64,000 bases of DNA from Papio anubis (lineage: Eukaryota; Chordata; Mammalia; Primates; Cercopithecidae), in contig NC_044984.1 in the NCBI RefSeq assembly GCF_008728515.1, forward strand, positions 90,443,181-90,507,180. The letters are read 5' to 3'. This document shows, one piece after another, positions 23,051 to 34,606 of the stretch; the first letter of the stretch is position 1, and every line of letters starts with the position of its first letter. The notes below the pieces were generated by a model, which was not told where the DNA came from, ran no database searches, and saw only the letters and a program-made list of their open reading frames with translations. The translations under genes and the position numbers were made by a program.

Positions 23051-24078
23051 TTTAAGACCCCTGCACCAGTCCGGAAACATTCACTGCATTGCAGCAACCT
23101 GGTTCTGTAGTTGTTGACACAAATCCAACACCCTTCTCCCTACCCCAGCTTGAGTAGGAGTTAAAAGTAGATAAAGTAGGGAGGGAAGCTGTTTTCAAGT
23201 TACGAGAAAAAGCTCTTTACAACTGCTGGCCTTGGTCATACTTGATTTTCCTCTCATTCACTTCCGTTTCTTTTCCAGGTAAGCCTGATTGCAAGCTTTG
23301 TTGGACCTGTTTCTTTCTGACTCAGAGATTCCAGCTCAGCTTCCATTTTTCCCACTAAGTAGGCAGTGACATTTCATCACAGCAGGTACTTATACCTTTT
23401 GTTCTGATGACTTAAAGCACAAGCAGGTTTTGATAAGTGTTTGCAGGGTTTCATTTTCAAAAGTCCTATTTCTGTGTCGTATTTGTTGGCTTTGAGCCCA
23501 GCTTCTCTTGCTCTGCCAACAGAGCAGGTTATCCCCATTTGCCCGCGGAAATAACATTTTCATGAGCAAAGGCCAACCCAAAATGCTTTCCTCCTAAATG
23601 TTCTTCTCATCTACAAATCCATGTTTGAGGAACTATTATTTTGTAATTTCTTACAAAAGGCTTCTTTTATTTGAAATTCAGAGTTGAGTAAACCGGTGGA
23701 AGAGACTCAAATGGTTCACTCACCCTCTGCCCTCTCCGGCACATGTGTCTCAGGATTTCTTAAACCCAGCTGACCACTTCCGCATACCTCTGAGCCCTGG
23801 CCTCCTCCTCCCTTCCAAGCCGCTTCCCCTTGGCTTCCAAAGTAGCCCCCTTCTCCTTTCTTCCTCACACACACCCTACACCCCGCTCAGTTCTATCCAA
23901 CCAATGCACAGTCCTGGAAGGCCCTCCATACCGACTTCTCTCACTTCTGCTCACTGCCCCGTTCTCCATAGATATATTCCCAGTGTATTTTTCTCTCGTT
24001 TGGTCATTAATTCTTCTTGACCATGAATGTCACATACCTATGTATGTATGTAGATGTATATATCATATATATATATGC
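23051..24078. other. Intergenic single-copy
   Basis: Pyrimidine-rich around 23740-23950, with a short TA-rich tract at 24040-24076. No gene recognised. Confidence 0.55.
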
Positions 24079-24720
24079 AGTTAATCCTCATTATTCATGG
24101 ATTTGGTGTTTACAAGTTTGCCTACTTGCCAAAATTTATTTGTTATCCCAAAATCAATATTTACAGAGCTTTTGTGGTCACTCTTGGACACACTCAGAGC
24201 TGTGAAAAATTTGAGTCTCCAGAGGCACACAGTCTCAACTGAGGTTAAACAAATTGACCCTCTGCCTTCTTGCTTCTGCGCTTATACTGTAAACAAGTGT
24301 CCTTTTTGCAGTCTAGTGTCACTTGTTTATACATTTTTGTGCTTTTCGTTGGTGGTTTTGCAGTTTAAAATGTTCGCCAAGTGGGTGCTGAAGTGCTGTC
24401 TAGGGTTAAGCACAAGAAGGCAACGATGTGCTTTAGGGAGAAAGTATGTGTGTTAGATAAGCTGCATCAAGCATGAGTTACAGTGCTGTTGGCTGCGATT
24501 TCAATGTTAACGAATCAACTACATATTACAAAAGTGTCTTTAAACAGAAAAACATGTACAATGAGATTTTGTATTGATTGATTGACGAAAATGTGAACAG
24601 AGGCTCTCAGGAGCCCCCACTTACTGTATTTCCCCTGGGAGCAAAGGTTCAGCATTCACTAATGCAATGTTTATGGTAACTTTCTAGGATGTAGTTACTG
24701 CAAATCATGAGAATCGACTG
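24079..24720 (+). mobile_element. Tigger-type (TcMar) DNA transposon remnant
   Basis: The terminal inverted repeats CAGTTAATCCTCATTATT (left) and CAGTCGATTCTCATGATT (right, read on minus) match at 14 of 18 positions. A TA follows the right end. Internally a decayed start of a pogo-like transposase frame is visible near 24369. It has stops and no coding capacity. Confidence 0.75.
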
Positions 24721-25864
24721 TATATATTTCTTGTCCTTCTGGTTAGTTTGTATTTGTTTTTTTATACCTCTCTCACTCTGTTCCCAAAGAAGTGGAGGGG
24801 GCAGTTTCTTCCAGGTATACCTTACAATTCTGTTGTCTCTGTTGCGGCCCCCAGCTCAGTACAAACAACAGAGCGGTCCTCAAAAGATTCAAAAGTAATA
24901 AAAGACAGGAATGGAGAAAGGAAGGAACAAAAGAAGGAAAGATGGCAGAACAAAAAGGCACACCTTGGAAGCTGAGGGTGCTGCTTATCTAAGCGGGCAT
25001 GGCTTCCCGGAACTTCTCATCTCTCACTTCTTAAATGTTTTCCTCTTTATTTCATTGAATCATTGAACTAGAATAATACAATATCAGAAATCAAGTTATA
25101 TTTTGTGATAGATTTGACTTTTTCTGCTGCTCTTTGCAAAGTCTAACAGAACAAACCTTCTAGGTTCTTTGATTTTTTTTTCAACCTTTTCTTCTCCCTC
25201 TCCTCATCCTCTACTCCTTGGTCTTCACTTGGAGAGGAACAATTCTAGAACTCCCAAACTCTAGGCCAAAAGGAAGTAGGCGCTCATGGCAGGCATAAAC
25301 ACACTTATGGTGAATTATCAGACACCTTTTGTGGGTAGTAAACAGCAGGGACGCGCACTTGTCCCTGGGAAGTTTGCAAACGTACTGGGAAAATGGGGAC
25401 GATAAAATGAAACCACGAAAGATCAGTGTGGGAGACTGAATAATTAAAGGGAATCCAGGTGGACCAGTCACAAACGCTGCAGGAGCTCAATGGAGACATC
25501 AGTGGGCATCTTCCTGGAAGCAGTGAGGCTTGCATGGAAATAAAAAACAGGGGGTTCTAATTTTTGTTATTGTTCACCAATATCAGCAAAAAAGGTGGGC
25601 ACACCCTCAACAAATGTTTGCAAATTCTTTACATGTGCTAATTAATCATATCTCAAGATGCAAAATACATTGAGGGCAAGGTTTACTCTTAACAATGGTC
25701 AATGTAAATCCTTACTTTAAATAAGCATCTTATAATTATGATTTGCATGGGGAGCACCTTTTGTCAGATCTGATTTGTCATCATTATTTTGTTTTGTTTT
25801 TTTAATGCACTCATCTTATCTTGGAGTAGGAGAATTCTTAGGTCTGCTGATCTTTCTTGTTGCT
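24721..25864. other. Intergenic single-copy
   Basis: A purine-rich stretch at 24880-24960; otherwise nothing recognised. Confidence 0.55.
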
Positions 25865-25940
25865 CACTGTTATTTTGCTATGGCAGCTCAAGCTAAGACA
25901 GAAATTGGTACCAGGATGGGTGCTGCTATAACCAATGTAT

Positions 25941-26391
25941 AAAAATAGCAAAGACATGAAATCAACCTAGGTGCCTATCAATAATGGATTGGAAAAGAAA
26001 ATGTGGTACATATACACAATGGAATACTACACGGTCATAAAAAATCTGTCCTTTGCAGCAACATGGATGCAGCTGGAGGCCATTATCTTAAGTGAATTAA
26101 CACAGAAACAAAATTAAACACTGCATGTTTTCACTTATAAGTGGGAGGGAGATAAACATGGGGTACACACGGGCATAAAGATAGAAACAATAGACACTGG
26201 GGACTCCAAAAGGGGAAAGGGAAGGAGGGAGGAAAAAGAGCTGAAAAACTACCTATTGGGTACTATGTTCATGTTCACCATTTGGGTGACAGTTCAGCAG
26301 AAGCCCAAACCTCAGCATTATGCAATATAGTCATGTAACAAATCTGTACATGTACCTCCTGAATCTCAAATTAAAATAATAATAATAATAA
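25941..26391 (+). mobile_element. 5'-truncated L1 inside the MaLR remnant
   Basis: ATCAACCTAGGTGCCTATCA, GGTACATATACACAATGGAA, TTCACTTATAAGTGGGAGGG, then an (AAT)n tail at 26377-26391. It interrupts the MaLR leader. Confidence 0.8.
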
Positions 26392-27073
26392 AGGTCAAAG
26401 TATTTCAGAGGGAGGAAGAATTTGCATGGTGAAATTTGCATGGTGAAATTGACATCCATATGGTGCATAAGGGATATCTTTGGATCTTCTGAATTACATT
26501 ATATACTTTTTTAATTAAAATAAATTCTAAAAATGTGGAAGCAGTGATGATGCAGGGTGATGGGTGAAGGCTAAAAGAGTTTTGAGATACATGCTAGAAA
26601 AAGCCAAGGTTGCTGTGAAAAAATTGCTAAAGATGATTCTGGTGAGGACTCAAAAAGAACTTCCATCTTCTTTCTTTGAGGATGCATAAATAATCATGAA
26701 CAGAATACTAGCAGAAATATAGGTGGCAAAGGCTATTCTGTGAGGCCTCAGATGGAAATGAGGAACATGTTATTGGACAATGGAGAAAATCCTTTTTATA
26801 AAGTGGCAAAGAACTTACTGAATTGCATGTTCTAGTGTTTTGTGGACAGAAGAACTTTCAAGCAATGAAATTGGATAGTTGGCTGAGGCCATTTCTAAGC
26901 AGAGTGTTGAAAGAGCAGCTTGGTTCCTCTTGGCTACTGATAGTAAAAATTAAGAAGAGAGAAATGAATTGAAGAAGAAATTGTTAATCAAAAAAGAACT
27001 GGCACTTAAAGATTTGGAAAATTCTTAGCCTGTCCTTATTCCAAAAAAAATGAGAAACCATGTTCAGAAGAGT

Positions 27074-27209
27074 TAGGCCAGGCATGGTGGCTCATGCCTA
27101 TAATCCCAGCACTTTGGGATGTCAAGGCAGGCAGATCACTTGAACTCAGGAGTTCATGACCAGCCTGGGCAACATGGTGAGACCCCATCTCTATTTTAAA
27201 AAATAAAAG
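27074..27209 (+). mobile_element. Alu left-arm fragment
   Basis: GGCCAGGCATGGTGGC to ACCCCATCTCTATTTT plus an A-rich tail. Confidence 0.88.
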
Positions 27210-28106
27210 AAGAAAAGAAAAGAAGATATTATTAAGAGTGTGGCTGGTCACCCACCTGATAAGGAGAGTAGTGTGAGTATGAACCATGGACCTAATCAAC
27301 CATCTCAACAGAAGCCAGAAATAGAGTTGGGATTATTCCAGGAGAAATAATGCTTTAGTCCCCGCAGTTGGGACTAAAAGGAAAAGAGAAAACAAGATGG
27401 AATGAAGTAAGGCTGTGAATATGCAATATCCTTCAGGAAAAGAGAGGAAGGATCCCAAAGGCAATTCAGACATCATCAGGGCTGCTACTGCCACCACAGG
27501 CCCAGAGTGCACAGGCCCCTGGGAACAAGGCTGCCTCCGTCTTGGTTTCAAAGAGTGGGACTGCTACTCAGCAGTCATGTGGGTGTGGCACTCACAGAGA
27601 GCCATGGGGGTAGTGCTACACTGAGCTGAAGAAGCAGGGACACCCCACTGAAAGATGGGGGTAATACCTCCAGTGGTTCTGGAAGGGAGGACCACCACCT
27701 CAGTTGGCCTACACCCAGAGCATTCTTTGAGCCAAAGAGGATTGTATTTCAGTTTTAAGGCCCAATGAAGTTTGCCTTCTAGATTTTGGATTTCCTTGGT
27801 GCTTGTCAACCCTTTCTACCTTTCAATTTCTCCCTTTTGGAATAAGAATATCTATCCTGAGTCTGTTCCATCATTGTATTTTGGAAGCACATAACTTGTC
27901 TGGTTTCACAGATTCACGGTTGGAAAGGAATTTTGCTTTAGGGTGAATTTTGAGTCTCATTCATGTTGGATTTAGATGATATTTAGATGAGACTTTAAAC
28001 TTTGAAGTTGATGCTGGAATGAGTTGACTTTTGAGACTGTTAAGATGGAGTGAATGTATTTTAAATGCAAGGGGGATGTGAATTTTGAGAGGGACAAAGA
28101 GCAGAA

Positions 28107-28484
28107 TATTATGAACTAAATGTTTAAGTCTCCCCCAAATTCATGTATTGAAACTCTAACCCCAAATGTGAGGGTATTAGGAAGTGAGGTCTGAGAGGTA
28201 ATTAGGTTTGGATGAGGTCATGAGGGTAGATCCCTTGGGATGGATTCAGTGCCCTTATAAGAAGAAGAGAGACTAGAAGAGAGACTTCATCTCTCTGCCA
28301 TGTGAAGATACAGTAAGAAGGTGGCCATCTGCAAGCCAGGAAAAGGGGCCACGTCAAACGCTGTATCTTCTCACAGTCTGAACTTGAACTTGTCAGTCTC
28401 CAGAACTGTGAGAAACGACTATCTGTTGTTTAAGCCACCCAGTCTATAATATTTTGTTTTGGCAGCCTTAGCTGACTCAGGCAC
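28107..28484 (+). repeat. MLT1 LTR (3' LTR of MaLR remnant)
   Basis: The canonical MLT1 order is visible: CCCCCAAATTCATGTATTG, TTAGGTTTGGATGAGGTCAT, CCCTTATAAGAAG, TGCCATGTGAAGATACAG, CTCCAGAACTGTGAGAAA, TTTAAGCCACCCAGTCTA. Confidence 0.85.
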
Positions 28485-28912
28485 TCACTTATGCTTACAT
28501 TCTAACTTCTAAATTAAGGCTGCAATGTATGAAACATGATCATAGAACTTGTAATTATCTGAGGATCCAGAAAAATCATGAGACTACACAAGGTTTATCC
28601 AGGGGCAGAGGAAATATCAGTTCACTGAGAAAAATTAAAGGGACAGTAGAAGAATAAAATATAGTTGTTTATAATTCTATCTTACAAATTATGCTTGTGA
28701 AGCCAAGTACATAAATAATCTTAAAGATTTAGTAGTTTCCACCTGCATCCAAATAATTGCTGTGTGCCTATGTCTACACTACTTTGGAAACCTCTAATGA
28801 ATGAATGTGTCAAGTTTGGATGGGTATTTGAGAGAGAAAATACTTCTTATGAGGTTGACAGTTATAAGCAAAGTTAGGAACAAAAAGCAAATTCAGAAAA
28901 AATCTCATCTTT

Positions 28913-29246
28913 TGTTACGGGCTAAATGTTTGTGTCACCCCCTAAATTTATATGTTGAAATCCTAACCCCCAAGGTGATGGTATTGGTAGACAGGGCCTT
29001 TGGTGAATGGAATTAGTGCTCTTACAAAAGGGACCCCAGAGAGCTTGTTTGCCCTTCCACCGTGTGAAGACACAGGAAGAAGGCACCATCTATGAACCAG
29101 AAAATAGGCCCTCACCAGACATCGCATCTGCTGGCATCTTTATTGTGGTCTTCTCAGCCCCCAAAATTATGAGAAATAAATTTCTGTTATGCATAAGCTA
29201 CCCAGTCTATGGTATTTTGTTATAGCAGCCTGAATGGACTAGGACA
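28913..29246 (+). repeat. MLT1 LTR
   Basis: TGTTACGGGCTAAATG ... TGAATGGACTAGGACA. It has the same landmark order as the copy 430 bp upstream, with internal deletions between the leader and the TATAAGA region. Confidence 0.85.
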
Positions 29247-30419
29247 CACTTCTTGAACCCCCAGGTGTTTTCCGAAGAATGAATGCCTCATATTTTACAC
29301 AAGATGTCTGTGTGCACTGGGGCCGTCTAGTCTACCCTGGCCTGGTGATCAGGGCAGGGAGTCATTGAAGTTTCCCGTTCTCTAAAAGTGGAGGAAATGG
29401 CAGCCATGGGGAAGTTGCCTTTTGCTAACACAATTGAACCTTGAAAATAATATACAACTATTTTTGTCATGTTCCACTGGTCACACAGAGCAACCCCAAT
29501 ACAATAGGAGGGCACTCCACAAAACCATGAGTACCAGGAGGGGTGATCATTGGGAGACTCCTTGGAAACTGGCTGCTTCTGTCAAGCAGGCATTATCATT
29601 ATCTCTGTTTTACAGAGGAGAAACAAGCTCTGATAAATAATTGCTCAAGTCACTCAACTTGGAATAGGCAGGTCTGGGGTTCAAACCCAGACAATGAGAC
29701 CCCAGAACACATCCTTTTAGAGCACTGCCTTATACCCTGGCTTCACCACATGCCTTTCTTTCTTACTTCCTCTCTTCCCCTCACCGCACAAAACATTGCA
29801 AATGAGATTTTTCCTTTTGCTTAGACCATTTCAAAAGTCATTGTTACTTAAAGGTGGAGGTTGGAGGATTTCCAAAGAATAAAATATACAGAGAATATCT
29901 AACCAAAGTTCCTAACACATACACAATTCAGAAAATGTAACGCACAGACAAGGGGTGACAAGACCATTGACCCAATTTCAGAGCTTGATGTTACAAAATG
30001 AACACAAGGCAGTGTGGGTTGCGTGGGTGTTCTGTTCAGTTTCTCTCCTTTGGGGGTGTTTGGGTCAGTCTGTTGTCTCATGAGACTGGGTGGGCTACAT
30101 TGAGCAACATTTTGCTATAATAAGTCTGCAAGATTAGACCTTAGGCAACAAAAGCCGGAAAGAGAAACTACATTTCCTATAAAATGTGGAACTGTGGGAT
30201 AACAGTGTGACAACACTATGACTACAAAGGGGGAAATTTATATTTGAGAAGGAACTGGATTGCATGTTACCTATGTAAATGATCGTGAGAAAGAGAAAGT
30301 CGCGTTGTCCTTTTGTTGTGATCTTTTAAACCAAATGTATAGTGCATTGAACCAAATAATTGTAGGCCATTATTTTAAAGTAGTTTATAGCACAGCATGA
30401 ATTAATAATCACACCAATT
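29247..30419. other. Intergenic, MIR plus single-copy
   Basis: Outside the MIR at 29590-29735 I see no feature. Confidence 0.55.
29590..29735 (-). repeat. MIR fragment
   Basis: TTATCTCTGTTTTACAGAGG, GGTTCAAACCCAGACAATG. Confidence 0.7.
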
Positions 30420-30680
30420 TTATTTTACTTCATTGGATTTATTTAGCAATTGTTTTTAGCACTTCCTATATCCCAGGCCCCCTTCTAAGCACTTTAAATG
30501 TATTAACACATTTCAATTAATCCTTGCAAACAGCCTGAGAAGTAGGTACTATTACTGTTCCCATTTTACAAATGGGGAAACTGAAGCTTGGTGCAATGAA
30601 GTAACCAACCAAGATTCAACTGGGATTCAAACCAGGCATTCTGGCTCCACAACCTACCTTTTTAATCTAGCTCTCTGCCT
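30420..30680 (-). repeat. MIR
   Basis: CCCATTTTACAAATGGGGAAAC, GGGATTCAAACCAGGCATTC. Confidence 0.8.
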
Positions 30681-30734
30681 TGTACAAAAAGATGGTGAGT
30701 TAGTCCATTCTCACACTGCTATAAAGAAATACCT

Positions 30735-31021
30735 GCTGGGCGTGATGACTCACACCTGTAATCCCAGTGCTTTGGGAGGCCTAGACGGGTGGATCACGAG
30801 GTCAGGAATTCAAGGCCAGCCTGGCCAAGATGGTGAAACCTGTCTCTACTAAAAATACAAAATTTAGCCAGGTGTAGTGGTGGGCATCTGCAATCCCAGC
30901 TACTCAGGAGGCTGAGGCAGAAAATTGCTTGAACCTGGGAGGCAGAGGTTGCAGTGAGCCGAGATCGTGCCACTGCACTCCGGCCTGGCGACAGAGGGAG
31001 ACTCCGTCTAAAAAAAAAAAA
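30735..31021 (+). mobile_element. Alu, first of a tandem pair
   Basis: Full-length with A tail; shares one outer target duplication with the next Alu. Confidence 0.93.
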
Positions 31022-31023
31022 GA

Positions 31024-31327
31024 GGCTGGGCACGGTGACTCACACCTATAATCCTAGCACTTTGGGAGGCCAAGGTGGGCGGATCACGAGGTCAGGAGTT
31101 CAAGACCAGCCTGGCCAACATGGTGAAACCCCATCTCTACTAAAAATACAAAAATTAGCCGAGAGTGGTGGCAGGTGCCTGTAATCCCAGCTACTTGGGA
31201 GGCTGAGGCAGAAGAATCACTCGAACCCAGGAGGCAGAGGTTACAGTGAGCCAAGATTGCACCACCGTACTCCAGTCTGGGTGACAGAGCAAGACTCCAT
31301 CTCAAAAAAAAAAAAAAAAAAAAAAAG
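31024..31327 (+). mobile_element. AluS, second of a tandem pair
   Basis: Full-length; begins in the A tail of the preceding Alu, and its own tail leads into AAGAAATACCTG. Confidence 0.95.
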
Positions 31328-31929
31328 AAATACCTGAGAGTGGGTAATTTATAAAGAAAGGAGGTTTAATTGGCTCATGGTTCTGCAGGCTTCACAGGCT
31401 TCTAATCATGGCGAAAGGCGAAGGGGGTGTGAGGTGTCTCACATAGTGGGAGCAAGAGCAAGAGAGACCTAGAGAGGAGGTGATGTACATTTTTTTAAAA
31501 CCCAATCTCACAAGCACTCACTCACTATCATGGGAACAGCACCGATGGTATGATGCTAACCCATTCATGGGAAATCCGCCCCGTGATCCAGTCACCTCCC
31601 ACACAGGCCCCACCTCCAACGCTGGGGACTACAATTCCACATGGAGTTGATGGGGACACACAACCAAACCGTGTCCGATGGACACATAGTTTATTTTCTT
31701 TTGTGACTCTGCATAGGCCATTCTTGCCACTGGGACCTCTTCCCTCCCAATCCTCATGGCTTTCCCTGCCTGTCAGCAAACTCCTGCTCCTTTTTCAAGT
31801 GTCAACTCGGATTTACCCTCTGCTGTGATGTCTTCTGTGACTCACACACAGATTTAGGCACCTGTTTATTGTGTTCTCAATGTGTCTTACCCATACTATA
31901 GAAATATTTGTTGTTTTTTATCTGCCTAG

Positions 31930-32333
31930 TGTAAAATTAAATAAGCATGAGGCCATTGGCCAGAAGCTCTCTCCATTTTTTGAGTTTCTGTGGAACATAC
32001 AGCAACCTAATAGCATGTAAACAAACTGAAACCTAATTTAGGAGTATGTTTTTGTAACATATAGCCTGGTTTCAGCCAATCACAGAGGAGCTTCAGCCAA
32101 TGATAAGCACCCAATTGATGAGGCCGTGCCCAATAAGGCAGATGCCTAGCTGTAGCCAATCAAGTGGTTTCTCTACATTGCTTTTGTGTTCAGCCTAAAA
32201 AAGCTCACTGCTCACACTGCCAAGTGGAGTTTTCTGAACCTCTTCTGGTTCTGAGTGCTGCCTGATTCATGAATCATTCTTTGCCCAAATAAACTCTGTT
32301 AAATTTAATTTGTCTAAAGTGTTTCTTTTAACA
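31930..32333 (+). mobile_element. Solo LTR, ERV1 type, with clustered CCAAT boxes
   Basis: TGTAAAATTAAATAAG ... TTTTAACA, 404 bp, flanked by a perfect 4-bp duplication CTAG (31926-31929, 32334-32337). U3 holds five CCAAT motifs within about 90 bp (CCAATCACAG, CCAATGATA, CCAATTG, CCAATAAG, CCAATCAAG), then a TATA-like CCTAAAAAAG and AATAAA in CCAAATAAACTC. Confidence 0.85.
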
Positions 32334-32337
32334 CTAG

Positions 32338-33851
32338 CTTCCATTCTGCCTTCTCTGACAACAGTTCAGTAACCCATCCCACCCCCACCCCCTACTTTGG
32401 TTGTAGCCCATGTGATTTAAGTCTAGCCAATCAGAGCACTAAGGAGCTACAGTTCAGAGGTGATCATGTGACCCGGGTCCATCTAACTAGAGTGAATCCT
32501 GGGACTGAACATGAGCAGCTGGGAAGAAACACACAAGTTTTTATTGTAAGCCTGGAGCCGCCAGTGGACTTCACATACTGCCTGAGCATGAAGCAAAAAT
32601 AAAGAGAGTGAAAGGAATGACAGGGAGTGGGAAAGAGTCTGCTGGTGACATTATTTGATCCTCTGAATCATGCCTTACTTAAATTCAAGATATATTGGAT
32701 TTTGTGCATTAACAAATTCCCTTTTTGAGCTTAAGCCTGCTTGAGTTATCTGTCATTTGCAACCAAAGGAACATTAACCAATACATACATTTCGCTGTAT
32801 ATCTATGTCTATATAGCTATATGTATTCCATTTTACCAAGGTGTCTCCCTACTAACCATAATTCTTTGAGGGCAGTAGATGCTCAATATTTGTCAAATGA
32901 TTTCAGCTGAAGGGTGTTTTCAAGGAGACTGACCCTAGAGGAGGGACATTTTAGGGAGGCTAACGGACTTTGCAAGATGTGATCAAGGGACTCAACCAAG
33001 TTGAAGAGTAGGATTGAAACAGAAGGGACAAATACCAAAGAAAGATTTAACAAGGCAGTGATACAGAGTGGGGTGGAACAATAGTTAGATTAAAGCCTGA
33101 GTGCTACCCTGTTCTGCATATTTGTGTCTTTTGGTGTCACTTTAGCAGCCAGCCTAAATTAAAATTGTATTGTACTGGCTGATTATTGCCTGTCTAAATC
33201 GTCCATCTCTGCTAGTTTATCACAAGTGAAAAAATTAATGATAGAGAATCAGAGACTCACATATGAGCAAAAAAGCATGATTATTACAAGAAAGAGCTTT
33301 TATTAAACAATACCTTCAGGTCTTCATAAGAATAGGGGTGGAAGTTCAGAGACCCACATAACTCAGTTTGCAGTAAAGGCTGCTTCCTGGGCAACTTAAT
33401 GGAGCATGAACTACCTGCAACGGTCCCAGTTGAAATGGAGACTGGAAGATGAAGTTGTACTTCCTTTCTCTAACCACCAGCCAAGAGGACACTTGGAACG
33501 TGTGAGTAGCAGCACCCAACAACCAGCTGCAGGACCCAGTGGAAGGGAGGCATAAGGTCACTCTTAAAATCCTGTCACCTCACATAGAAAAGTAGCTAAG
33601 TCCTAATTAAGCTCAACATCGCCACTCTCAGCTTATCCCTGAGACAGGTCATAAGAAGAGGGACCATTTGCTTTGCTCTGGGATTGTTGCACTTCTGCTC
33701 TCTGACTTTGTCAAAAAAAAATTAACTTAAACAGTTGCTACCATGTTGGATAGTGTAGCTCAGTGGTTTCTTTCTCTCTCTCTTCCCTCTCCTCTTCTGC
33801 CTTCTATGTATTTACCATCCCTCTTGCAGAAATGCTCTTATGGAATATGGC
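32338..33851. other. Intergenic, mostly unrecognised
   Basis: May hold old repeat sequence at 32400-32790 (AGCCAATCAGAGCACTAAGG; CTGTCATTTGCAACCAAAGG) that I cannot name. The rest looks single-copy. Confidence 0.45.
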
Positions 33852-34155
33852 TTTTTTTTTTTTTTTTTTTTTGAGATGGACTCTCGCTCTTGTCGCTCAG
33901 GCTGGAATGCAGTGGCACGATCTCGGCTCACTGCAACCTCCGTCTCCTGGGTTCAAGAGATTCTCCTGTCTCAGGCTCTCAAGTAGCTGGGATTACAGGT
34001 GCCTGCCACCATGCCCAGCTAATTTTTATGTTTTTAGTAGAGATGGGATCTCACCATGTTGGCCAGGCTGGTCTTGAACTCCTGACCTCACGTGATCCAC
34101 CCGTCTCGGCCCCTTAAAGTGCTAGGATTACAGATGTGAGCCACCGTGCTCAGCC
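33852..34155 (-). mobile_element. AluS
   Basis: Full-length minus Alu. Confidence 0.95.
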
Positions 34156-34182
34156 GGCTTTCTATTTTGTTTTCTTTTTCTT

Positions 34183-34510
34183 TTTCTTTTTTTTTGAGAT
34201 GGGGGTCTCACTCTGTTACCCAAGCTGGAGTGCAGTGGCTTGATCATAGCTCTCTGCAGCCTTGAACTCCTGGGCTCAAGCAATCCTCCCATCTCCACCT
34301 CCAGAGTAGCTGGGACTAGAAGTGCAAGCCACTGCACTCGGGTAATTCTTTAGTGTTTTGCAGAGATGAGGGTCTTGCTCTGTTTTGGTCTTGAACTCCT
34401 AGGGTCTCCCTTTGTTGCCCAGGTTGGTCTCAAACCCCTGGGTTCAAGTGACCCTCCCACTTCAGCCTCCCAAAGTACTGGGATTACAGGTGTAAACCAC
34501 TGTGCTGGCC
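34183..34510 (-). mobile_element. AluJ with internal duplication
   Basis: A diverged minus Alu. The TTGCCCAGG/GTCTTGAACTCC segment occurs in part twice (about 34370-34430). Confidence 0.88.
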
Positions 34511-34606
34511 AACTTCCTATGTTTTAAAAATCCTCCCAGTCGGGGCCAGTGCCCTAACCTAATGGATGCCAGTTGAATGTGGCCTCTTTTAGTCAAAGGG
34601 AAAGAT

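Larger units (their letters stand above)
25865..28484 (+). mobile_element. MaLR provirus remnant (internal region plus 3' MLT1 LTR)
   Basis: The left edge has the last ~30 bp of an MLT1-type LTR (TGCTATGGCAGC ... GCTAAGACA). The MaLR leader follows (GAAATTGGTACCAGGATGGG), broken by an L1 at about 25941-26391. Decayed internal sequence resumes at 26531 (AATGTGGAAGCAGTGATG; GATTCTGGTGAGGACTC). It contains an Alu half at 27074-27209 and ends in an MLT1 LTR at 28107-28484. No retained ORF; MaLR internal regions are non-coding derivatives. Confidence 0.75.
30698..31680 (-). repeat. MST/THE1-type LTR split by two tandem Alus
   Basis: The LTR begins TTAGTCCATTCTCACACTGC, is interrupted at AAAGAAATACCTG by two plus-strand Alus (30735-31327), then resumes at the duplicated AAGAAATACCTGAGAG and runs to about 31680. 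Confidence 0.8.

Noticed and set aside
24097..24456. 119-codon plus frame
   Set aside because: Runs through the Tigger-type transposon out of the transposase frame.
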